Positions 8,458 through 15,397 of a stretch of DNA of 64,000 nt are shown here, one piece after another. The translations under genes and the position numbers were made by a program. Under the pieces are notes generated by a model. The model searched no databases. It saw nothing but the letters and a program-made list of their open reading frames with translations, and was not told where the DNA came from. The DNA is taken from the NCBI GenBank assembly GCA_023415205.1, contig JAEZLR010000011.1:48184-112183 (forward strand). Direction: 5' to 3'. Source of the stretch: Bacillota bacterium (GTDB lineage Bacteria > Bacillota > Clostridia > DSM-8532). Within the stretch, counting starts at the first letter, position 1. Each line of letters begins with the position of its first letter.

Positions 8458-8970
8458 TTATTTGTTTTCTTGACGATATTGAGCGGAAAGTCTTACATAT
8501 TCCTGGGCGTTTTTGATATTTCCCTCAATTTGCGCTTCCGAGAGAGGCTTGATGACTTTGGCCGGCATGCCCATCACCAGGGAGCCATCCGGAATCTCAG
8601 TATGAGGCGTCACAACAGCCCCGGCTCCTATCAGACAATTCTTCCCGATTTTCACATGGTCAAGAATGATAGCCCCCATACCAATGAGCGAATTGTCTCC
8701 AATACTACAGCTATGAAGCACCACCCGGTGGCCTATGGTTACATTCTTTCCGATCGCAACGGGAACGCCCTGGGTATTATGAACCGATGAGACATCCTGT
8801 ATATTGCTGTTTTCCCCGACAATGATCTGGCCGATATCCCCGCGAAGCACTGCATTATCCCAGATACTTGCGTTCTTTCCCAGCACCACATCCCCAATAA
8901 TCTGGGCACTCTCGGCCACATAGGCTGATTCATCCACTTGAGGGGATTTTCCATTAAAGCTTCTGATCAT
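8458..8970 (-). CDS. Gamma-carbonic anhydrase family protein (hexapeptide repeat)
   Basis: 170 residues of left-handed beta-helix repeats (IGDVVLGKNASIWDNAVLRGD; IGDNSLIGMGAIILDHVKIG). Three metal-ligand histidines are visible in the positions expected for the YrdA/Cam group: 'SSVHN', 'IGHRVVLHSC' and neighbouring His. Family members bind zinc or iron; some are true carbonic anhydrases, many have unknown substrates. GGGAGAG precedes the ATG. It lies 30 bases beyond the SCIFF maturase stop. Confidence 0.88.
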   Translation of the reverse strand: MIRSFNGKSPQVDESAYVAESAQIIGDVVLGKNASIWDNAVLRGDIGQIIVGENSNIQDVSSVHNTQGVPVAIGKNVTIGHRVVLHSCSIGDNSLIGMGAIILDHVKIGKNCLIGAGAVVTPHTEIPDGSLVMGMPAKVIKPLSEAQIEGNIKNAQEYVRLSAQYRQENK

Positions 8971-9000
8971 ACGTCTCTCCCTTCCTCATTTCTCTTTCGT

Positions 9001-10359
9001 TTAATCCATACCAGCTTCCCGGGACTTTATCCAAAGAGCGCATTCCACACGTTTCTTTTCAAGCTCGCAGCCTATGTCATAAGGCACTCTGATGTCCTTA
9101 TTGAACTGCCATGCATTGGCGGCACAGCCCCCGCTGCAATAGAACTTTGCCCAGCAGGCATTGCATTCGGGCTTGGTATACACATTGGTCTCAATAAAAG
9201 TATCCCTTACAGGGTTCTCATTTAATCCTTTATAAAGGTTACCCAGCAGAAATTCCTGCTGGCCCACAAATTGATGACAGGGGTAAAGATCCCCTTCAGG
9301 AGTAACGGCCAGGTATTCGGTTCCCGAGCCGCATCCCCTTAAGCGTTTAGCCACACAAGGCCCTCCCTCAAGGTCTACCATGAAGTGAAAGAAATTGAAC
9401 CATTGTCCGTTTTTTCTGCGGTCGGCATATTCCCAGGCAAGGCGCTCGTACTCCCGACAGGCTTCCTCCAGGTCTTCTTTGCGGATATCTAATCCGGAAT
9501 CCTTGGCGGCTACCACCGGTTCAACAGATATTTGCTCAAAGCCCAAATCGGCAAGATGGAGCACATCTGCACCAAAATCCAGATTTTTACGGGTAAAGGT
9601 TCCCCGTACATAATAGTTTTCGCCCTTTCTTTCCTCCACCATTTTCTTAGCCAAAGGCACGATTCGATCATAGCAGCCTGTTCCATCCACTCTTTTTCGC
9701 ACGTCATCATTAATCTGCTTGCGCCCATCTAGGCTAAGAACCACATTGTGCATATGCTCGTTGATAAAATTCCGTTTTTCTTCATCCAACAGGAGTACGT
9801 TGGTGGTTATGGTAAAGCGGAAATTTTTCTGGGCCTCTCGCTCCTTTTCACGGGCATAAAAAACAATGCCCTTCACCACGTCAAAGTTCATGAGTGGCTC
9901 TCCCCCAAAGAAGTCCACCTCAAGATTTCTGCGGTTCCCGGAGTTCTCTATCAGAAAATCAATGGCTTTCTTCCCCACCTCAAGGCTCATCATGGAGCGT
10001 GCCCCCAGGTATTCACCTGTGCCGGCAAAGCAATAGCTGCACCGGAGATTGCAGTCATGGGCAATATGCAGGCACAAAGCCTTTACCACAGTCTGCTTGG
10101 TCCACAGGGGAACAAAATCCGTATAGGGATCATGGGTAAATAGCAGGTGATTTTCTTTCAATGCCTCAATTTCCTGGCGGGCTTCATCAAGTGCGGACTG
10201 GTCATAGCCGGCTAACCCCTTAAGCTTCTCCGGGTCCAGCACCCCCGTCCCATCATAGCATTGAAGGACCTCAAAGGCCGTATCATCCAAAACATGCACA
10301 GCTCCGCTGTTGATATCCAAAACAATATTCTCGCCATGCATCTTGTAGGCATGTATCAT
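9001..10359 (-). CDS. scfB: Radical SAM/SPASM maturase of the SCIFF peptide
   Basis: 452 residues. N-terminal RiPP-recognition-like region (1-90), then the radical SAM core with CNLRCSYC (Cys103, 107, 110) and 'DFFGGEPLMNF'; the C-terminal SPASM region has a cysteine cluster from 'GCGSGTEY' to 'CNACWAKFYCSGGCAAN'. This is the signature of the six-cysteine SCIFF maturase, which forms a Cys-Thr thioether in the peptide encoded just upstream (10522-10662). The pair is near-universal in Clostridia. A hairpin terminator separates peptide and enzyme genes. Confidence 0.95.
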   Translation of the reverse strand: MIHAYKMHGENIVLDINSGAVHVLDDTAFEVLQCYDGTGVLDPEKLKGLAGYDQSALDEARQEIEALKENHLLFTHDPYTDFVPLWTKQTVVKALCLHIAHDCNLRCSYCFAGTGEYLGARSMMSLEVGKKAIDFLIENSGNRRNLEVDFFGGEPLMNFDVVKGIVFYAREKEREAQKNFRFTITTNVLLLDEEKRNFINEHMHNVVLSLDGRKQINDDVRKRVDGTGCYDRIVPLAKKMVEERKGENYYVRGTFTRKNLDFGADVLHLADLGFEQISVEPVVAAKDSGLDIRKEDLEEACREYERLAWEYADRRKNGQWFNFFHFMVDLEGGPCVAKRLRGCGSGTEYLAVTPEGDLYPCHQFVGQQEFLLGNLYKGLNENPVRDTFIETNVYTKPECNACWAKFYCSGGCAANAWQFNKDIRVPYDIGCELEKKRVECALWIKSREAGMD

Positions 10360-10380
10360 AATGATCCTCTCTTTTCAATA

Positions 10381-10406
10381 AAAGAAGGGCTGCATTAGCC
10401 CTTCCA
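10381..10406 (-). terminator. Terminator between scfA and scfB
   Basis: AAGGGCT/AGCCCTT arms (10386-10392, 10398-10404), five-base loop, followed on the minus strand by TTCTTTTATT. It should make the small peptide message more abundant than the maturase message. Confidence 0.65.
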
Positions 10407-10521
10407 CCGTTTAATTCCTTCTTTATTGCACCTTATGGCCCCCATGTTCTAACCATCCGTTCATGGACTAAAGCTTCTACCATCGTGTTAGCAATACGGT
10501 TGGTGAGCCAGGGAGAAAATA

Positions 10522-10662
10522 TTACTTTCTCTCGCATTTCTGGTTGGCAACTGTGCAGGAAGTCTTACATGCGGATTGGCAGGAAGTTTGACATTCGCCG
10601 CAGCCCGCTTTCTTGATTTCCTTGTTGAGTGTTGAATGATTGATGGTCTTAATATGCTTCAT
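10522..10662 (-). CDS. scfA: SCIFF ribosomal peptide precursor (six cysteines in forty-five)
   Basis: 46 residues, too short for most gene callers. The N-terminal leader MKHIKTINHSTLN is followed by a core with six cysteines (CGEC, SCQSACKTSC, KC near the end). GGAGG lies eight bases before the ATG. The sequence matches the SCIFF family known from Clostridia, whose mature thioether-linked form has no settled function. Its maturase scfB is directly downstream. Confidence 0.95.
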   Translation of the reverse strand: MKHIKTINHSTLNKEIKKAGCGECQTSCQSACKTSCTVANQKCERK

Positions 10663-10697
10663 CTTCGTAAACCTCCATATCCATTTGATACCACAAC

Positions 10698-10726
10698 ATT
10701 ATAGCATAAGGTTTTGCCTCTGGAAA
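10698..10726 (-). promoter_or_regulatory. Promoter for scfA
   Basis: Minus strand: TTTCCA at 10721-10726, 17-base spacer, perfect TATAAT at 10698-10703, 36 bases before the scfA start codon. Confidence 0.6.
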
Positions 10727-10755
10727 GCTCAAATAATGAATCTGTAATCTTTGTT

Positions 10756-10875
10756 CTATCCTTGTTTTGCTGCTTCAAAATCCTCGGGGAGACCCACTAC
10801 GCCATTAACCGGTAAGGAGAAGGCAATGGTTTTTGCATCGGTGTGATACCCTTTTTGCTCTGCAATGGCCGTCAT
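10756..10875 (-). pseudogene. C-terminal stump of a PII-like (nitrogen regulatory P-II family) gene
   Basis: A 39-residue frame whose ATG overlaps the stop of the TrkA/RyR gene (ATGA). Its middle, 'TIAFSLPVNGVVGL', is like the C-terminal strand of PII-like proteins that often read 'GIAFSLPVDDVVGL'; intact members are ~100 residues. No frame upstream supplies the missing N-terminal two thirds, which would fall inside the neighbouring gene. I read it as a leftover after a deletion or replacement. It could still be translated by coupling. Confidence 0.45.
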
Positions 10876-12830
10876 ATCTCTGTTTCTCTCTCATATACGT
10901 CGTAGCCGCAATACTCCAGGATTCTGCTGATATTTTTTACTTGCTCATAATCCAATTGCTGGAATGTGGGATGCTGATTAAAGTGGCGGGTCACTTCCTC
11001 CAATTCATCCCATGAAACCAGACATGCATGGCGTCTATTTTTAAGATCCTTTGCCTTTTTGGCCTCCCCCGTACGGCTTAAGGGCCAGCTCGACCAACCC
11101 GAGGCATAATGGAAGGCATTCCACCGCAGGTGCTCCTGCCTTGCCAGATTGTCCAGCCTTTCCCCTTGAAGATAATCGTTCAAGGCCACAGGGGATTTTT
11201 TTCCTCCCCCGTCAGCCTTACTTTTTCCTTTTTCAAACATTTCAAGCCCTAATAACCTGAGTTTGGTGGCAATGTTAGCCGCAGCTGATCGGTTGGATTC
11301 CTTGGTGAAGCTGTCTAGCGATCTCCAGTTGTCGGCGGGCTCTATATGGTAGATTGAATTAAAAAGAGCGTTCATTTGCCGTGCCATACGGTCCATACTC
11401 TCATTAATAATAATACTTTCGGTGAAAATATCGGCGTTCCGTCCAAAGAATCGGAGGTTGGGCAGGTTTTCCGAGACCCTGAAATGCTCAAAGTCCTCCT
11501 GAACGCGGATATGTACGGCAATGATGGGTTGTATGGGCAGGTTACTTCGTTTAACCAGCCTTTGAATTTCAATAGCCGTTTCCATGTTGGTTTGATCATC
11601 GCCCAGGCAGACCACAATATATTGGATGGATGCAATATTCTCCTGAAGTATTTTATAAAACGCCTCGGAGCCTGGCTCCGTCTCATAAGTCTCTATTTTG
11701 TAATTGCCGCTGATTTCGGGATATTTGTTAAAGAGATGCCCCTTTTTCCGGTTCATGGCCTGATCGGTCAATAGAGCTCTATACTCTCCTCCGATAAACT
11801 GTCCCAGATAGATGCTCTTTCTCAAGATCTCCACCCCTGTGGGATCCAGCCCGGCCATAAACAGAGTAAAACCTGAGCAAGCTTTGGCCTTAACGGTATC
11901 CATGGGAACCACATCGTGAATGGGGTAGGAATGAAAAAGCTGACGCGCCGTGATATCCGGAAGACTGAAGACCTTAAATTCATGATGGGTCGAATTCTTT
12001 TCGTTCATGGCCTCCAGAGTTTTTTCTATTCCCTCGTCCCGGGTATTGATGTAAAAATGAAGGTTTTCATTTCCATGGCCGTTCTTAGGCGTTTGAGCAA
12101 AAAGGCGGTATACCGTCTGTACATTTTGATTGTCTCCATCGGAGAGTGCAAAAATATGCATCTCCCTTTTAAGGAGCCGTGTGGGTATTCTTAGCTGCTT
12201 GAGACTTTCAAGCTGCTCCCAATCATAATCTAAAAGAATAAAGGACTCCTCCCGGAGCTTTCCCACAAGATCTCCGTCATTTTCCCGATCTTTAAGATCT
12301 TCCACAACCATAAAGCAGCGGGAGTCAGAGCTTTCCTTTAAGCTTTTGATCAGGCTTTCAGTGGCTTCATTGAGACCTAGAAAAATATAGACCTGCTTGG
12401 CATTGGCCATCATCAGCTTTAAGCGGGATAGGAATTTCATACCTAAAAAAGATAGTACGGCCATGACGGTCAGCATGGCACCAAGGGTGTGAAATAAGCT
12501 TGAAAGAAGCAGATACAGTGCATTGGATTGAAGAGAAACATTAACGCTCCCCAAATCACTCTCCATGATAAATATTCTGCATGTACTGAATAGGGCTCTT
12601 AGGGTCACCGACCATACATCGAGAGGTTGGGCAGCATCCGTTGGCATATAGCCAATGGTATAGAGCACAAGGCCACCCAGGACTGTGAGTATGGCCATTG
12701 GTATTTTGAGCCGGTCAAAGGCTTGGCGAAACCGGGCCATAATCAAGCAGCAAAGGAGGATGACCACCAGGGATAGAAGAACGGATAGGGCTGATAAAGG
12801 AAATAGCATGTTATGCAACCTCTCAGTCAT
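10872..12830 (-). CDS. TrkA-like NAD-binding membrane protein with RyR-like C-terminal domain
   Basis: 652 residues. Three to four membrane helices in the first ~135 residues (about 8-32, 44-62, 105-130), with a K+-channel-like outline, then two Rossmann-like segments (from 'QVYIFLGLNEATESLIKSL' near 146 and 'SGFTLFMAGLDPTGVEIL' near 320) as in TrkA-N/RCK proteins. The last ~100 residues contain 'LARQEHLRWNAFHYASGW' and 'HACLVSWDEL', the pattern of the RyR domain found at the C-terminus of some prokaryotic RCK proteins. Probably an ion-channel or conductance regulator; function is inferred. The ribosome-binding site is weak. Confidence 0.7.
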   Translation of the reverse strand: MTERLHNMLFPLSALSVLLSLVVILLCCLIMARFRQAFDRLKIPMAILTVLGGLVLYTIGYMPTDAAQPLDVWSVTLRALFSTCRIFIMESDLGSVNVSLQSNALYLLLSSLFHTLGAMLTVMAVLSFLGMKFLSRLKLMMANAKQVYIFLGLNEATESLIKSLKESSDSRCFMVVEDLKDRENDGDLVGKLREESFILLDYDWEQLESLKQLRIPTRLLKREMHIFALSDGDNQNVQTVYRLFAQTPKNGHGNENLHFYINTRDEGIEKTLEAMNEKNSTHHEFKVFSLPDITARQLFHSYPIHDVVPMDTVKAKACSGFTLFMAGLDPTGVEILRKSIYLGQFIGGEYRALLTDQAMNRKKGHLFNKYPEISGNYKIETYETEPGSEAFYKILQENIASIQYIVVCLGDDQTNMETAIEIQRLVKRSNLPIQPIIAVHIRVQEDFEHFRVSENLPNLRFFGRNADIFTESIIINESMDRMARQMNALFNSIYHIEPADNWRSLDSFTKESNRSAAANIATKLRLLGLEMFEKGKSKADGGGKKSPVALNDYLQGERLDNLARQEHLRWNAFHYASGWSSWPLSRTGEAKKAKDLKNRRHACLVSWDELEEVTRHFNQHPTFQQLDYEQVKNISRILEYCGYDVYERETEI

Positions 12831-12918
12831 TCATGTTGGAATAGCTCCAAATAAAGGAGTATCAGCAGAATTCATATTAACATAAATTGCCTTCGAATGA
12901 CAATGACGAGATAGGTTT

Positions 12919-13403
12919 CTAGAGTCCAAAGCTGCCCTGCTCCCACTGTATAGACCCTTGAGCTCCCTTGATGATGTCCTCCATCCTGTAAAGGAGCCCG
13001 TGATGTTCGCACCTTTCTTTGAAGGCGTCAAGTAGGCTTTCATAGCGAGGGCTTCTGCATTCATAAAGCTCTCCGTATACCTTGGCATAGTTCTCCTTCA
13101 AGCCGGCAAAATGCTTGTCCAGCCCTCTGAAGAAAAACTCTCTCTGTCCGGTACGCAGGGTAACGCCAAACCAGGGATAGATATAGCTGGCTCCGTTATC
13201 TGCCGCAAGGTCAAGTAATTCCAGGCTATTGCCTTAAAGGCAACGGTGTCAAAGTCGTCAACATGGTAGCATTCACTACGGGAATCGCAGTAAATACATC
13301 CAAAGGTACAGCCTCTATAGAGATTCATGGTGTATCTGACATCAAACCAGAAGCCGGGGTCTTTATTGGTAGTCAAGAGTCTTTTTGCTGTTATTTCTCT
13401 CAT
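12919..13403 (-). pseudogene. Radical SAM protein (SPL/COG1533-like) with internal deletion and frameshift
   Basis: The N-terminal piece (13403 to about 13235) has a good start and the cluster motif CTFGCIYCDSRSE. The frame then shifts, and a second piece (about 13230 to 12919) gives the family C-terminus: 'NGASYIYPWFGVTLR', 'FAGLKENYAKVYGE', ending QGSFGL. Intact relatives are near 290 residues; roughly 130 residues between the cluster motif and the YPWFGVTLR block are absent. The junction sits near 13230. The product cannot be a working radical SAM enzyme. Confidence 0.75.
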
Positions 13404-13480
13404 AAAAAGTGTCTCCCTGTTTTCTCTTAACCATTATAACCCATCAAATATGACGACAGGCCTTCATATTTAACGCTAAC

Positions 13481-13867
13481 TTACACAAGCCATCCTTTTG
13501 CTAACTCTGCATCTAAGAAATAGGCTTTGGGAATAGATTTTTCTTTGAGGGTTTTTACGAGTATACGGTTGAACCTCCACTTTGTTATGCCCCGTAAACC
13601 AATAAATGCAATTTTGTAAACATGTTCGTGGAATCGAGTAATGCTCTCTGCGATCAATTTTATGGTAGAGCTATCTAATCTGTTTTCGTCTACGTTATAC
13701 CATATTCTAAATTGAGTGGGTCTGGACAAAAGCTCCGTTTCTATTTCTGATAAACGGTTCAGCAAAGCCTTTGTATCCGTCCTGTAACCGTCCAGGTGAC
13801 AACAATGGATCTCACAAAGATGATATGACAAAATAATAATTGGGGTCTTCGATCCTCTGGCTATCAT
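13481..13867 (-). CDS. Small protein, possibly SpoIIAA/STAS-like
   Basis: 128 residues from the ATG at 13865-13867, which has GAGGGGG upstream; the earlier in-frame ATG overlaps that box and the padR stop. Alternating hydrophobic strands and helices, 'VYKIAFIGLRGITKWRFNRIL' and a final 'YFLDAELAKGWLV' resemble SpoIIAA-like STAS proteins, whose tails commonly end in '..eAl.WL'. No catalytic motif. Cotranscribed with, and overlapping, padR, so probably part of the same response. The fold assignment is tentative. Confidence 0.55.
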   Translation of the reverse strand: MIARGSKTPIIILSYHLCEIHCCHLDGYRTDTKALLNRLSEIETELLSRPTQFRIWYNVDENRLDSSTIKLIAESITRFHEHVYKIAFIGLRGITKWRFNRILVKTLKEKSIPKAYFLDAELAKGWLV

Positions 13868-13871
13868 ATTT

Positions 13872-14414
13872 TCATTCCCCCTCAATGAGTTGAGATAACG
13901 GTTTTTGCATGCGGATGTGTTGGCACCACTGAATAGTCCTTTGTGTTATGCAAATTCCATAGTAGAGCGTTGATAGTTTATAGTAAACGGCGTCTTTGCC
14001 TTCAATTTTTTTAAAGTCCCTTTCTAAGTCTCGGAGTTTCTTTAAGTAATCTATGTTATTGATTTCATATTTTAATAATTGACGTTGACGAATTTCAGCG
14101 GGTAGGTTATCAAAGAAATAAACCTTTGCCAGGTGAGTATTTGTTCCTTCAAAGATATCCATTGGCGCAGAAAGCCATTCATAAAACTGCCGCTTTCCTT
14201 CCTCAGTAATGCGATAAAATATTTTTTGTCTGCCACCTTGTGGATGCTCATAAGTGGTTAACCAGCCATTTCGAGTCAGTTTTTTTAAGGCTGGATACAA
14301 ACTTCCAAAACTGGCTTTATAAAAAACACCGATACCTTTCTCTATCCTTTTCTTTATGTCATAACCTGTTAAATCACCTTCTAATACCATACCTAGAGCG
14401 ATAGAGGCGAGCAT
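13872..14414 (-). CDS. PadR family transcriptional regulator
   Basis: 180 residues. N-terminal winged helix (LTGYDIKKRIEKGIG; SFGSLYPALKKLTRNGWL; GRQKIFYRITEEGKRQF) and the C-terminal dimerisation helices of the long PadR/Vir subclass. GGAGG precedes the ATG. A perfect inverted repeat lies 18 bases upstream of the start codon (14432-14450), so it probably represses itself and the small gene behind it. Confidence 0.92.
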   Translation of the reverse strand: MLASIALGMVLEGDLTGYDIKKRIEKGIGVFYKASFGSLYPALKKLTRNGWLTTYEHPQGGRQKIFYRITEEGKRQFYEWLSAPMDIFEGTNTHLAKVYFFDNLPAEIRQRQLLKYEINNIDYLKKLRDLERDFKKIEGKDAVYYKLSTLYYGICITQRTIQWCQHIRMQKPLSQLIEGE

Positions 14415-14431
14415 ATAAAGTTCCTCCGCTT

Positions 14432-14450
14432 ATATATCTTTTAGATATAT
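14432..14450 (-). promoter_or_regulatory. Palindrome upstream of padR, likely operator
   Basis: ATATATCT-ttt-AGATATAT, a perfect 8+8 inverted repeat with a three-base centre, placed between the padR start and the AT-rich promoter region. PadR proteins often bind AT-rich palindromes at their own promoter; binding here is inferred. Confidence 0.5.
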
Positions 14451-14785
14451 TCTATCGCTATATTTTTGGGTTGTCAAATAACGGAAATATTAAAAAGGGT
14501 ACAAAAAAAACACGCCCACTGCGTGCCTACATTTTCTCACACGATCCTTTAGTAATAGAACGTAAAAAGCCTTACTTTATACAAAGGCCATTTTGCATAC
14601 TCAATAAGTCTTTTAAAGCCAGCTATGAAATTAGTTCCTCATCACCTCATAACTTAATATACTCATCAATTGAACAACTCCTTTCAAAAGAAAATCCTGT
14701 ATGATCATGGAACCATCAAATATGAGGCTTCCATGATATTTCTACGCCTTTGCAGTAATGTTTGTCAATAACGTTATATGCGGCT
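14451..14785 (-). other. Intergenic region padR-GNAT
   Basis: No convincing gene. It is AT-rich and contains one 9-base inverted repeat, ATCATGGAA/TTCCATGAT (14704-14712, 14729-14737), just past the GNAT gene's 3' end. This may act as its transcript end, although no strong T-tract is present on the minus strand. Confidence 0.4.
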
Positions 14786-15178
14786 CTATGCCTTCCGTCG
14801 GTAAATATAAGCCCCCTCAGCCGGTTCAAAACCAAGAGACCTGTAAAAGTCCTCATTTTCGGCATCAGCCCTTAGTATTGTGGTGACCTGAGGGTTATGC
14901 TCAAGGATGCGAGTCACCATTTCCTTGCCGATACCCTGGCCCCTGTATTCCTTATCGACCACAACATTGTTTATCTGAGCGTTATAGGCCTCACCGGAGG
15001 TCAGTCGCGCAAATCCCACCATGTAATCAAAATCCCAGGCGGTGAGTACACATTGGGAATTCTCCACCATTTTGCAGAGCCTCAGAAAATCCTGTGTCTT
15101 ATCTTCCCACCCGGCTTCTGTAAACATCTCTATAAGACGGATATAGTCAAGTTCTTTGTCCTCACGGTATTTAATCAT
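14786..15178 (-). CDS. GNAT family N-acetyltransferase
   Basis: 130 residues from the ATG at 15176-15178 (MIKYRED), which has GAGGGGG in front; a start seven codons earlier has none. Acetyl-CoA binding motif A 'VDKEYRGQGIGKEMVTRIL' (about 80-100) and the family end 'FYRSLGFEPAEGAYIY' are clear. Substrate unknown; the short size and 'AGWEDKTQDFLRLCKMV' front resemble small-molecule or aminoglycoside-like acetyltransferases of unassigned role. Confidence 0.88.
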   Translation of the reverse strand: MIKYREDKELDYIRLIEMFTEAGWEDKTQDFLRLCKMVENSQCVLTAWDFDYMVGFARLTSGEAYNAQINNVVVDKEYRGQGIGKEMVTRILEHNPQVTTILRADAENEDFYRSLGFEPAEGAYIYRRKA

Positions 15179-15397
15179 AGAATCCCCCTCATTACTCATT
15201 CATTACCCCTAATTGGAAAAAGGAAACCGCTGTTTTCTCCGAAAAAAAGCGGCTATGCACCATCCACACAACACCCTGCATATTTATGATATGCCATAAA
15301 GCTTCCCTCGTAAAGAAGATTGAAGCTTTTTCATTTAATTGGTTTTCCACAAGAATGAAGGACCTTACCTCCTCTACACCAGCCACTTGAAAGCGTT

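Noticed and set aside
14471..14704. 77-codon plus-strand frame between padR and GNAT
   Set aside because: No ribosome-binding site, no protein-like pattern and a composition typical of spacer.
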